Below are positions 8,804-16,336 of a stretch of DNA of 64,000 nucleotides, one piece after another; positions within the stretch are counted from its first letter, which is position 1; each line of letters begins with the position of its first letter. Source of the stretch: CAVXYG01 sp963766005 (GTDB taxonomy: Bacteria > Actinomycetota > Actinomycetes > S36-B12 > GCA-2699445); assembly GCA_963766005.1 (NCBI GenBank), contig CAVXYG010000012.1:368822-432821 (forward strand). Reading direction: 5' to 3'. A program made the translations under genes and the position numbers. The notes beneath the pieces were generated by a model. It saw nothing but the letters and a program-made list of their open reading frames with translations. It ran no database searches and was not told the origin of the DNA.

Positions 8804-9814
8804 CTAGGACTGGGCCTGCAGCGTGGCCGGGGCGTCCGCCTCCTCGATCCGCGCGGGCTCGCCGGCCAGCACCGCCAGATCCTCCTCGGTGAGCTGCAGG
8901 TGGGCCGCACCCGCGTTCTCCGCGACGTGGGCAGGGTCGGCACTGCCGGGGATCGCGATGATGCCGGGGTTCTGCGCCAGCAGCCAGGCCAGGGCCACCT
9001 GTCCGGGACGCACCCCATGGGTCCGGGCAACCTCCCGCAACGGCTCCACCTGGGCCAGCCGCTGCCGCAGCCCCTCGGGTTTGAACGCCGGCAGCTTGGA
9101 GCGCAGGTCCGTCCACTTGAACGTCCGCGTCGGCCCGATCCCGCCGCTGAGCAGTCCGCGCTGCAGGGGCGAGGATGCGACGAAGCCGATGCCGCGATCC
9201 ACGGCCCACTTCGCGATGCGCAGGTTGCCTGGTTCCCCGTAGGACAGCTCCGCCGTCATCACACTCACGGGGAAGACCCGCTGCAGCCGCGAGACGACGT
9301 CGGTGTCGTTCGACCGGATGCCGAGGGCGCGGACCTTGCCCGCCGCGACCAGTTCGGCCATCGCGCCCCAGCTCTCCTCGACCGGGACGTCCGGATCGAC
9401 CGACTGCAGCAGGTAGACGTCGAGGTAGTCGGTCTGCAGGCGCCGCAGCGACTCCTCGACCGCGGAACGGATGTGATCCGGAGTGCCGTTGTGGTGAAAC
9501 GTCCCGTCCGAGCGGCCCGTGATTCCCACTTTCGTGGCCACGACGGCGTCCTGCCGCCGACCGGCCAGCACCTTGCCCAGCAGCTTCTCGTTGCCGAAGG
9601 GCCCGAAGGAGTCCGCGGTGTCCAGGTAGGTCGCCCCCAGGTCCAGCGCCCGATTGACGGCCGCCATGGACCGCTCGTCGTCGCGGTGCTCGATGTCGTA
9701 GACCCCGGTGAGCCCCATGCAGCCGAGGCCAACGGCACCGACGGCGAGGGTGGTCGCTCCCAGCTGCCGCGCCGGGACGCGTTCGACATCGATGTCGAAC
9801 AGGGAGTCGGTCAC
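8804..9814 (-). CDS. Aldo/keto reductase-like protein lacking the catalytic Tyr and His
   Basis: A 336-residue (beta/alpha)8 aldo/keto reductase family protein: Asp65 in LDTADSFG and Lys95 in VVATKVG match two members of the usual Asp-Tyr-Lys-His tetrad. The position of the catalytic Tyr is Phe70 (codon TTC; family pattern DTADxYG), and the position of the catalytic His is Gln137 in YLLQSVDP (family pattern YLLHRVDP). The C-terminal NADPH-binding region (GIIAIPGSADPAHVAENA) looks intact. It may bind cofactor without normal reductase chemistry, or have changed activity. The GTG start at 9812-9814 overlaps the stop of the upstream hydrolase gene by four bases, so the two form an operon. Confidence 0.88.
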   Translation of the reverse strand: MTDSLFDIDVERVPARQLGATTLAVGAVGLGCMGLTGVYDIEHRDDERSMAAVNRALDLGATYLDTADSFGPFGNEKLLGKVLAGRRQDAVVATKVGITGRSDGTFHHNGTPDHIRSAVEESLRRLQTDYLDVYLLQSVDPDVPVEESWGAMAELVAAGKVRALGIRSNDTDVVSRLQRVFPVSVMTAELSYGEPGNLRIAKWAVDRGIGFVASSPLQRGLLSGGIGPTRTFKWTDLRSKLPAFKPEGLRQRLAQVEPLREVARTHGVRPGQVALAWLLAQNPGIIAIPGSADPAHVAENAGAAHLQLTEEDLAVLAGEPARIEEADAPATLQAQS

Positions 9815-10734
9815 GATGGGGTCCCCGTCTTCGCTTCCCGATCGGTACCGCCGACGCCATGCTCCCAGACGGCGCGAACGTAGAGGTCGCGCAGCATCTC
9901 CATGATGCGGTCGGGGAACTCCAGCGGCAGGCAGTGCGACCCTGGAAGCGAATGCACCTCGGCGTGCGGGATCTGGCGCGCGTACTCCATCACGTCGGCG
10001 TGCGAGGTCAGCGCGTCCACCGCGCCGGCCACGATCGTGACCGGCACCGACAGGAAGCTCGGATCGATGCGGCCGTGCTGCTCCAGGGCGATCGCGAGTT
10101 CGAAGTACCACTCCCAGTCCTGGGAGAAGAAGGCCTCCACCCAGGGCTGCACATCGCGGGCATCGGCGTAGGGCAGCATGACCCCGCTGTGGCGGAACAC
10201 CTCGGCGAACGCGCGGTTCTTGGGCACGACTCTCGCGATCCAGTTCAACTGCCGGCCTACCTTGCGGCCGGCCTTCACGACGCCGAGGCCGAGCGGCCGG
10301 CGGATCGCCCGCGGGACCAGCTGCGGCGCCAGGATCGTGTCGAAGGTGCCGCCGGGGACCCCGGCGACCGACAGAATCCCCAGGACCCGCTCCGGATGCT
10401 CCCGCGCCAGCTCAAAGGCCACGTTGACGCCCAGCGACCAGGCCACGACCACGGCGTCGTCCCAGCCCAGCGCATCCATGAGCGCCACGGCGTCGGCCAC
10501 GTGGTCCTCGATGCGGACCCGGCTGGGGTCGGCCGGCCGGTCCGAGCCGAGCACACCGCGCTGGTTCCAACCAGCCACGGCGTAGTCGCAGTCCGGGGCG
10601 AGCAGCCGGGGCCAGGCCTGCGGCGGGACCCCCATGCCGTTGCAGACGAGCACGCGCGGGCCGTCGGTGTTGGCGTTGCGCCAGGCGGTCAGCCGGGTGC
10701 CGTCGCCGGCGATGAGATCGATCTCGCGGTGCAT
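9811..10734 (-). CDS. Alpha/beta hydrolase
   Basis: A 307-residue alpha/beta-hydrolase fold protein. It shows the oxyanion-hole region VLVCNGMGVP, a GWNQRG strand, the nucleophile elbow VVAWSLGVNVAFE (Ser in SLG), an acid candidate in VAGAVDALTSHAD and the catalytic His in LPGSHCLPLEFPD. The substrate is unknown; the layout is that of esterases, lactonases or C-C hydrolases. The ATG at 10732-10734 is chosen because the longer frame has no ribosome-binding site and would run toward the divergent ilvD promoter. It is co-transcribed with the aldo/keto reductase-like gene (GTGA overlap), suggesting a shared pathway. Confidence 0.85.
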   Translation of the reverse strand: MHREIDLIAGDGTRLTAWRNANTDGPRVLVCNGMGVPPQAWPRLLAPDCDYAVAGWNQRGVLGSDRPADPSRVRIEDHVADAVALMDALGWDDAVVVAWSLGVNVAFELAREHPERVLGILSVAGVPGGTFDTILAPQLVPRAIRRPLGLGVVKAGRKVGRQLNWIARVVPKNRAFAEVFRHSGVMLPYADARDVQPWVEAFFSQDWEWYFELAIALEQHGRIDPSFLSVPVTIVAGAVDALTSHADVMEYARQIPHAEVHSLPGSHCLPLEFPDRIMEMLRDLYVRAVWEHGVGGTDREAKTGTPS

Positions 10735-10874
10735 AACACCCAAGCGTCGCACGGAAACGGTGGCTGGCTGCAACGGGCCTCTGCCACGGATTCCTGCCGC
10801 TCCGGCGTTCCCGCGGCGCAGCGTGGGGGTTCGCAATGACGGACCGCGGGGACGCGCCAACTACGCTGGTGCGC

Positions 10875-12572
10875 ATGACGTCCACGCCTGACATCAAGCC
10901 ACGTAGCCGACAGGTCACCGACGGGTTGGAGCGCGCACCCGCCCGGGGAATGCTGCGGGCGGTCGGCATGACGGATGAGGACTTCGCCAAGCCCCAGATC
11001 GGCATCGCCTCGAGCTGGAACGAGATCACGCCGTGCAACCTGTCGTTGCAGCGCCTGGCGCTGTCGGCCAAGGAGGGCGTGCATGCCGGCGGGGGCTATC
11101 CGCTGGAGTTCGGCACGATCTCGGTGTCCGACGGCATCTCCATGGGTCACCAGGGCATGCATTTCTCCCTGGTCAGCCGCGAGATCATCGCCGACAGCGT
11201 CGAGACCGTGATGGAGGCCGAGCGGCTCGACGGCATGGTCACCTTCGCCGGCTGCGACAAGTCGTTGCCCGGCATGCTGATGGCTGCCGCCCGGCTCGAC
11301 GTTGCCAGCGTGTTCGTCTACGCCGGGTCGATCCTGCCCGGCCGTGTCACCCTGACCGACGGCACGGAGAAGGACGTCACGATCATCGATGCCTTCGAGG
11401 CGGTCGGTGCTTGCGCCCGCGGCCTCATGAGCCGCGAAGACGTGGACCGCATCGAGCGCGCGATCTGTCCCGGCGAGGGAGCGTGCGGCGGCATGTTCAC
11501 CGCCAACACGATGGCCTCGATCGGCGAGGCGATCGGCATGTCGCTGCCCGGGTCGGCGGCTCCCCCGGCGACCGACCGCCGCCGCGACGGCTATGCGCGC
11601 AAGTCCGGCCAAGCGGTGGTGCAGCTGCTGGCCAAGGGGATCACGGCGCGGCAGATCATGACTCGGGAGGCCTTCGAGAACGCCATCACGGTCCTCATGG
11701 CGCTCGGCGGCTCCACCAACGCCGTGCTGCACCTGCTGGCGATGGCGCGCGAGGCGGAGGTGCCGTTGGAGCTGGAGGACTTCCACCGGATCGGATCGCG
11801 GGTGCCCCTGCTGGGCGACCTCAAGCCCTTCGGCCGCTACGTCATGACCGACGTCGACCGGGTCGGCGGCATCCCGGTGGTGATGCGCGCGCTGCTCGAT
11901 GCCGGACTGCTGCACGGCGACACGCTGACGGTCACCGGCAAGACGCTGGCCGAGAACCTCGCCGAGATCGCGCCGCCCGATCCCGACGGCAAGATCCTGC
12001 ACGCCATCGGCGCGGCGCTGATGCCGACCGGCGGCATCACGGTGCTGTCAGGGTCGCTGGCCCCCGAGGGCGCCGTGGTGAAGAACGCCGGTATCCCGGT
12101 GGACGTCTTCGAGGGCACCGCGCGGGTCTTTGAGCGGGAGCAGGCAGCGATGCAGGCCTTGGAGGACGGGACCATCCAGGCCGGCGATGTCGTGATCATC
12201 CGCTACGAGGGGCCGAAGGGGGGCCCCGGAATGCGGGAGATGCTCATGATCACCGGCGCGATCAAGGGCGCCGGACTGGGCAAGGACGTGCTGCTCATCA
12301 CCGACGGCAGGTTCTCCGGCGGGACGACGGGCCTGTGCGTGGGCCATGTCGCGCCCGAGGCCGCGGACGGCGGACCGATCGCGTTTGTGCGCAGCGGCGA
12401 CCGCGTCCGCATCGACATCCCCAACCGCGGGCTGGACGTGCTGGTCGACGACGCCGAACTCGCGGCACGGCGCGAGGGATGGCAGCCCCTGCCGCCGCGG
12501 TACAACCGTGGCGTGCTGGCCAAGTACGCGCGGCTGGTGGGCTCGGCATCCCACGGGGCGGTGACGGGGTAG
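10875..12572 (+). CDS. ilvD: Dihydroxy-acid dehydratase
   Basis: A 565-residue IlvD, which dehydrates 2,3-dihydroxy-isovalerate and 2,3-dihydroxy-3-methylvalerate to the 2-keto acids of valine and isoleucine synthesis. Conserved cluster cysteines are Cys54 (ITPCNLS), Cys127 (FAGCDKSLPG) and Cys204 (GEGACGGMFTANTMA); late motifs are DGRFSGGTTGLCVGHVAPEA. The ATG at 10875 has no Shine-Dalgarno, but TACGCT at 10862-10867 lies seven bases upstream, so the mRNA is probably leaderless. Unlike ilvBNC and leuA, no leader peptide is seen. It stands alone and divergent from the hydrolase operon, 5.5 kb from ilvB. Confidence 0.95.
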   Translation: MTSTPDIKPRSRQVTDGLERAPARGMLRAVGMTDEDFAKPQIGIASSWNEITPCNLSLQRLALSAKEGVHAGGGYPLEFGTISVSDGISMGHQGMHFSLVSREIIADSVETVMEAERLDGMVTFAGCDKSLPGMLMAAARLDVASVFVYAGSILPGRVTLTDGTEKDVTIIDAFEAVGACARGLMSREDVDRIERAICPGEGACGGMFTANTMASIGEAIGMSLPGSAAPPATDRRRDGYARKSGQAVVQLLAKGITARQIMTREAFENAITVLMALGGSTNAVLHLLAMAREAEVPLELEDFHRIGSRVPLLGDLKPFGRYVMTDVDRVGGIPVVMRALLDAGLLHGDTLTVTGKTLAENLAEIAPPDPDGKILHAIGAALMPTGGITVLSGSLAPEGAVVKNAGIPVDVFEGTARVFEREQAAMQALEDGTIQAGDVVIIRYEGPKGGPGMREMLMITGAIKGAGLGKDVLLITDGRFSGGTTGLCVGHVAPEAADGGPIAFVRSGDRVRIDIPNRGLDVLVDDAELAARREGWQPLPPRYNRGVLAKYARLVGSASHGAVTG

Positions 12573-12852
12573 TCCGCCCGCAACGGCTGGGAATTGCCCT
12601 CGGGGCACGGCATCCCGGCGCCACCGGGCACGGCCGGTGCCGCAGCGTGGTCCGGCAGCGGCCGCGTGCGCGCGCAGTGTTGGCCTGGCACGCGCTGGAT
12701 GCGAGTCGATCGTGCCCGCGCTCCGGTGGCCCCGGACGGAGACGTCGGTGATCTCCCCGGGCCGCGGGCCGGACGGAGGTCGGCGCCGCGGAGGGCCGAC
12801 TTCGGCCTGATCGGCCCTTGACGCGGCGCAGATGTCCGGTCAGGATGCGGCC

Positions 12853-13311
12853 ATGCATGAGGTCACCATCAGCGAGCACCCTGAACAAGCGACGGCCGTT
12901 ATCCGCGAGACGGTGCCCCTGGATCAGTTGACCGAGTTCTTCGGCAGGGTCTTCGCCGCTGTCACCGAAGCGGTCGCCGGATCGTCGGCCCAGCCTGTCG
13001 GGCCGCCGTTCGCGCTGTACTACGGCATGCCGACGGACACCGTCGACGTCGAGGCCGGCATGCCCATCGTGGGCGAGTTCGAGCCGATCGGGGAGATCAA
13101 GGTCGGCACACTCCCGGGCGGCCCCCGGTACGAAGCGATGCATGTGGGCCCCTACGACACGCTGGAGCGGACCTACGGCGCGATCACGGCCAAGATGCAG
13201 GCCGACGGCGTCACGCCGGCGAACCTGATGTGGGAGCACTACCTCACGGACCCGGCCGACGAACCAGACCCCGCCAAGTGGCAGACGAAGGTCTGCTGGC
13301 CGATGGCGTAG
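12853..13311 (+). CDS. GyrI-like small-molecule-binding domain protein
   Basis: A 152-residue protein resembling the GyrI-like/AraC effector-binding domain (SOUL-like fold). Typical features are the central EAGMPIVGEFEPIGEIK segment, the GPRYEAMHVGPYDTLERTY motif with its conserved Gly-Pro-Tyr, and a terminal WEHYLTDP segment. Stand-alone domains of this type bind or hydrolyse small hydrophobic compounds, or act as accessory sensors; the ligand here is unknown. ATG 12853 is preferred over ATG 12832 because CAGGAT (12841-12846), a plausible -10 box, lies six bases upstream as in other leaderless genes nearby. No operon partner is evident. Confidence 0.75.
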   Translation: MHEVTISEHPEQATAVIRETVPLDQLTEFFGRVFAAVTEAVAGSSAQPVGPPFALYYGMPTDTVDVEAGMPIVGEFEPIGEIKVGTLPGGPRYEAMHVGPYDTLERTYGAITAKMQADGVTPANLMWEHYLTDPADEPDPAKWQTKVCWPMA

Positions 13312-13487
13312 CGCCGCCGTCCTCGGGCCGGAGCGAGACACCCGCGCCGAACCTGGGCCCGGGCATCGGCGGGATGCCCCGAGGATCTGCGCGACACGAC
13401 TCCCGCCGACGTTGGCGGTGAGACTTCCCACGACACGCGCCCGAAGTGCCGCGGTTTCCCCGACAGCGACTGCCAGGATCATGTGCC

Positions 13488-14471
13488 GTGGAGCAGTCTC
13501 GTTTCGGGCAGGAGCAGACCCTGCGAGATCTGCCGCTGCCCGTGTGGCAGCTGGGGATGATGGCTGCCGTCGTCCTGGTCATCCTGGCCGCCGGCCTGCG
13601 CTGGGAGCCGCCGGTCCTCGCCGCTGACGCCGCCGACTCCTGGGCTGCGCGCGGCCGAGCGGCAGGGGTCATCGCCGACGCCCGGCCCGGTCTGGTGAGT
13701 TTCGCGGTGCTCGACGCATCGGGGGCGGTCGTCGCGTCCCACAACGCAGACAACAAGGTGTCGGCCGCCTCGACGATCAAGGCGATGATCCTCGTCGGCT
13801 ACTTGCGCCAGCCGGACGTCGCATTGCGCGAACTCGGTCAGTCCGAGACGGCCGCGATGACCCGGATGGTCACGGCGTCCTCCAACACCGATGCCACGAC
13901 CATGCTGGGCGACATCGGGTGGGACTCGATGCAGGAACTGGCCGACGAGGCGGGGATGGGCGACGGGTTCGTTCCCGACACGCGCCGCTGGGGCCTGACG
14001 GACATCACCGCGGCCAGCATGGCGACGTTCTTCTACCGCATCCCTGACCTCGTACCGCAACGGCACCGCCAGTTCGCGCTCAACCTCTTCTCCCAGATCA
14101 TTCCGGGGCAGCGGTGGGGCATGCCGCAGGTAACGCCGACCGGCTGGAGCTGGCACATCAAGGGCGGGTGGATCTCCCGGGTGGTGAACCAGATCGGCTC
14201 CTTCACGCGCGGCACGGAGGAGTTCACGGTGGCGATCACCGTGGAGGGGGAGCCCGGGACCGGCTCGGGGGTGTCGGCGGGGCCGGAGTCGGTCCCAGCG
14301 GTGCGCACGCTGCAACTGGTGGCGCTGGCACTCTTCGGAGACGGAACCATTCCGGGCTCCGCGGGCTCCGGCGTGCCGCCATGTCTGGGGCAGGTGGCCG
14401 AGGGCAACACCGAGGAGGCTGCCCGCTGGGGGAGCCTGCGCCCCTGCCCCCCGGTGTCCGCGGAGGTCTAG
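13488..14471 (+). CDS. Class A beta-lactamase-like serine hydrolase, membrane-anchored
   Basis: A 327-residue protein with an N-terminal membrane anchor or signal at about residues 18-37, then a penicillin-recognising serine hydrolase domain. The active-site triad of motifs is present: SxxK as STIK (Ser95, Lys98), SxN as SSN (131-133), and KTG replaced by KGG (225-227). Such proteins are beta-lactamases, D,D-peptidases or non-catalytic cell-wall proteins; the domain is compact and no omega-loop ExxLN signature is clear, so resistance function should not be assumed. The GTG at 13488 is chosen because upstream sequence in the frame is not protein-like. It stands alone. Confidence 0.7.
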   Translation: MEQSRFGQEQTLRDLPLPVWQLGMMAAVVLVILAAGLRWEPPVLAADAADSWAARGRAAGVIADARPGLVSFAVLDASGAVVASHNADNKVSAASTIKAMILVGYLRQPDVALRELGQSETAAMTRMVTASSNTDATTMLGDIGWDSMQELADEAGMGDGFVPDTRRWGLTDITAASMATFFYRIPDLVPQRHRQFALNLFSQIIPGQRWGMPQVTPTGWSWHIKGGWISRVVNQIGSFTRGTEEFTVAITVEGEPGTGSGVSAGPESVPAVRTLQLVALALFGDGTIPGSAGSGVPPCLGQVAEGNTEEAARWGSLRPCPPVSAEV

Positions 14472-14570
14472 CAGCCGGCGGCGAGGGCGACCCATTCCCC
14501 GAGCGGGCCGGAGACCTGCCGCATCGCCGGGCGTGGACTCGGGACCTGCGCCGGCATTGTCGCCCAGACA

Positions 14571-14632
14571 CCCCGACACCCCGACACCCCGACACCCCGA
14601 CACCCGACACCCCGACACCCGACACCCCGACA
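14571..14632. repeat. Tandem repeat, 7-8 bp unit CCCCGACA, eight copies
   Basis: Eight back-to-back units of CCCCGACA or its 7-bp variant CCCGACA, in the order 8,8,8,8,7,8,7,8 bp, lie between the convergent beta-lactamase-like and K+ channel genes. The unit length is not a multiple of three, so it is not coding. The region 14472-14729 has no other recognisable feature. Confidence 0.95.
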
Positions 14633-14729
14633 CGCCGCGCCCTCAACGCCGCGCCCTCCGGCCGTCCCGCGATGCCGATCCCGGATCCAGATCGTGCCGG
14701 CGCAGGTACCTCCCCGGCGTTCGAGCCGC

Positions 14730-15740
14730 CTAGGCTCCCGCCGCATCGCGACGCAGCGCCTCGATCTGGGGTCCGGTGCCGACCGCGATGATCACATCGC
14801 CGGATCCGATCATGGTGGTTGGTGGCGGGTTCGTGACGAAGTGGCCGCCAACATGACGCAGCGCGAGCAGCAGTGCCCCCGTGCCCTCGTGCAGCCGAGT
14901 GTCGCGCACCGACGAGCCGGCCAGGCTCGACCCGTCGCCGACCGGGATCTCCTCCAACCGGAATTCGAACTCGGAGTCGTGCATGGCGACATCGAGGAAG
15001 TCCACGACATGGGGCTGCAGCGCGAAGGCCGCTATCCGATTGCCTCCGATGCGTTGAGGGTTGACCACGCGGTCCGCGCCCGCGCGCCGGAACTTCTGCT
15101 CAGCATCGGCGGTCCGCGCCCGCGCAATGATCACGAGGGCCGGGTTGAGGGCCCTCGCCGACAGCGTGACGTAGAGGCTCTCAGCGTCGTCGTCGAGGCT
15201 GGCAACAAGCGTCCGGGCGCGCCCGATCCCGCATTCGCGCAGCAGATCGTCTTGCGTGGCGTCGCCGGCCAGGTGCGGGAACGGGCAGTCGACGAGCCGC
15301 TGCTCATCGGCGTCCACGACGAGGACGGTCTGACCGCGCTCGACCAGTTGGTCGGCCGCTGCCCGCCCGACTCGCCCCCAGCCGCAGACGATGGCGTGTT
15401 CGTTGAGTGCATCGAGATCGCGGGTCATCTTGCGCCTTCCCCAGACGTTGCCGACGTAGCCCTCGACCAGGAAGGCCAGCAGGGACGTCAGCGTGTAGAG
15501 CGCCACGCCGACACCCATGAGGATGAAGGCGGTGGTGAAGATCTTCTCGGCGGTCCCGAACTCCTCGACCTCGCGAAAGCCGACCGTCGTGATGGTCGTC
15601 ACCGTCTGGTAGACGGCGTTGAGGGCGGAGAAGCCCAGCAGCACGTAGCCGACGAAGCCGACCAGCACGACCGCGGCGAGCATGGCCACGCTCACGGCCA
15701 TGCGGCGCCGCCTGACGTTCGCCTGAGCATGCTTGGCCAC
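14730..15740 (-). CDS. Potassium channel family protein with TrkA-N/C (RCK) domains
   Basis: A 336-residue two-helix channel subunit: transmembrane helix 1 (about 15-36), a pore loop, transmembrane helix 2 (about 68-92), then an RCK module with the dinucleotide-binding motif IVCGWGRVGRAA (about 117-128) and a C-terminal TrkA_C domain. The pore sequence is TTVGFREV rather than the classical TVGYGD, a variant seen in actinobacterial members. It should gate K+ or another monovalent cation under nucleotide or ligand control. The GTG at 15738-15740 is the likely start; ATG at 15699-15701 is possible and would give 323 residues. It is divergent from the ilvB leader. Confidence 0.85.
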   Translation of the reverse strand: MAKHAQANVRRRRMAVSVAMLAAVVLVGFVGYVLLGFSALNAVYQTVTTITTVGFREVEEFGTAEKIFTTAFILMGVGVALYTLTSLLAFLVEGYVGNVWGRRKMTRDLDALNEHAIVCGWGRVGRAAADQLVERGQTVLVVDADEQRLVDCPFPHLAGDATQDDLLRECGIGRARTLVASLDDDAESLYVTLSARALNPALVIIARARTADAEQKFRRAGADRVVNPQRIGGNRIAAFALQPHVVDFLDVAMHDSEFEFRLEEIPVGDGSSLAGSSVRDTRLHEGTGALLLALRHVGGHFVTNPPPTTMIGSGDVIIAVGTGPQIEALRRDAAGA

Positions 15741-16081
15741 GGCCCCATTGTTGCGCTCGAGCACCCGGCTTGGACGGGCTCGGACGACCACGGTCCAGGA
15801 ATGCGGTGGAACGGGTCCTCGCAGTCGGCCAGCCGGGACGGTGCAAGCGTGTGGCGCTCCGTCCCGGCTGGACGGCCGCACGGCGGGGGCCTGCGTGCTG
15901 GCGCGGTCTTGCCCAGGAGCGCCTGCATGGGCCGGGTGCTGCCGCGGGCTCGCCTGGGGGCGACGAGGGGCGCGCGGGGACGACAACGGACCTGCTGGGC
16001 GGCTCGCGCCGAGCTGTGCGGGCCCAGGGGTTGGTCTGCCTCTGATGTTCTGGTGCGACCAGGGGGTTCGCGGAGCGCGAG
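15741..16081. other. Gene-free stretch with a 13-bp perfect inverted repeat
   Basis: No protein-like frame is seen between the K+ channel gene and the ilvB promoter. The stretch contains a perfect 13-bp inverted repeat, CCAGCCGGGACGG at 15829-15841 and its complement at 15859-15871, with a 17-nt spacer. Because the flanking genes diverge, a terminator is unlikely; an operator or a cruciform-forming site is possible. Confidence 0.6.
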
Positions 16082-16110
16082 TTGACAGCGTGCGCTCAAA
16101 CCCGCATGCT
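16082..16110 (+). promoter_or_regulatory. Promoter of the ilvB leader transcript
   Basis: A consensus -35 box TTGACA (16082-16087) is followed after 17 bases by CATGCT (16105-16110) as the -10. The leader-peptide GTG begins six bases after the -10, which puts the expected transcription start on or within a base of that codon. Inferred from spacing. Confidence 0.7.
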
Positions 16111-16116
16111 GGACAC

Positions 16117-16146
16117 GTGCGTGAAACCATCCTCGTAGTTTGCTAG
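16117..16146 (+). CDS. ilvB leader peptide (Ile-Leu-Val-Val)
   Basis: A nine-codon ORF reading M-R-E-T-I-L-V-V-C then stop, starting with GTG. Codons 5-8 are ATC CTC GTA GTT, covering isoleucine, leucine and valine, the three end products of the pathway. It lies just before a strong terminator-like hairpin and 190 bases before ilvB, the arrangement of branched-chain amino-acid attenuators; comparable leader peptides precede ilvB in Streptomyces and Corynebacterium. The rare GTA valine codon would make stalling sensitive to Val-tRNA. The start codon sits at the predicted transcript 5' end, so translation is probably leaderless. A longer frame from ATG 16106 encodes no such codon run. Confidence 0.85.
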   Translation: MRETILVVC

Positions 16147-16170
16147 CGCGACGCTGACCAGCGCCGCGCT

Positions 16171-16204
16171 AACCCTCCGTTGCCGAAAGGCCCGGGGGGT
16201 TTTT
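16171..16204 (+). terminator. Transcription attenuator upstream of ilvB
   Basis: The arms AACCCTCCG (16171-16179) and CGGGGGGTT (16193-16201) pair over nine positions, with one G-U pair; an inner stem GCC-GAAA-GGC closes on a GNRA tetraloop. A run of five T's (16200-16204) follows. This is a standard intrinsic terminator placed 24 bases after the leader-peptide stop, so leader stalling could prevent its formation. Confidence 0.85.
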
Positions 16205-16243
16205 CGTTGCCGGATCCGATGCGATCCATCGGATCCGGCAACG
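16205..16243 (+). promoter_or_regulatory. Perfect 17-bp inverted repeat directly after the ilvB attenuator
   Basis: Arms 16205-16221 (CGTTGCCGGATCCGATG) and 16227-16243 are perfect complements around a 5-nt loop. The first eight bases of the left arm, CGTTGCCG, also occur at 16178-16185 inside the attenuator, so the right arm's CGGCAACG could alternatively pair there and break the terminator. It may be a second terminator, an antiterminator partner or a protein site. The role is inferred; the repeat is directly seen. Confidence 0.75.
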
Positions 16244-16336
16244 AGCGGTCCAGCCGCCGCCGACTCCGCCACCCGGAGTCCGGCGGCTGGCCGTGGGGAC
16301 GCCACGCCGAACGAGGGCCACCATGATGAGGGCAGG

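Noticed and set aside
12573..12852. Possible gene between ilvD and the GyrI-like gene
   Set aside because: Frames present lack starts, ribosome-binding sites and any protein-like pattern.
13488..14471. Naming the serine hydrolase a beta-lactamase resistance gene
   Set aside because: The fold motifs fit but KTG is KGG and no omega-loop signature is clear; a cell-wall or other function is equally likely.
16106..16138. Alternative leader ORF from ATG 16106 (MLDTCVKPSS)
   Set aside because: It contains only one relevant codon each for Leu and Val, whereas the GTG 16117 frame has Ile-Leu-Val-Val in a row at the correct place before the terminator.
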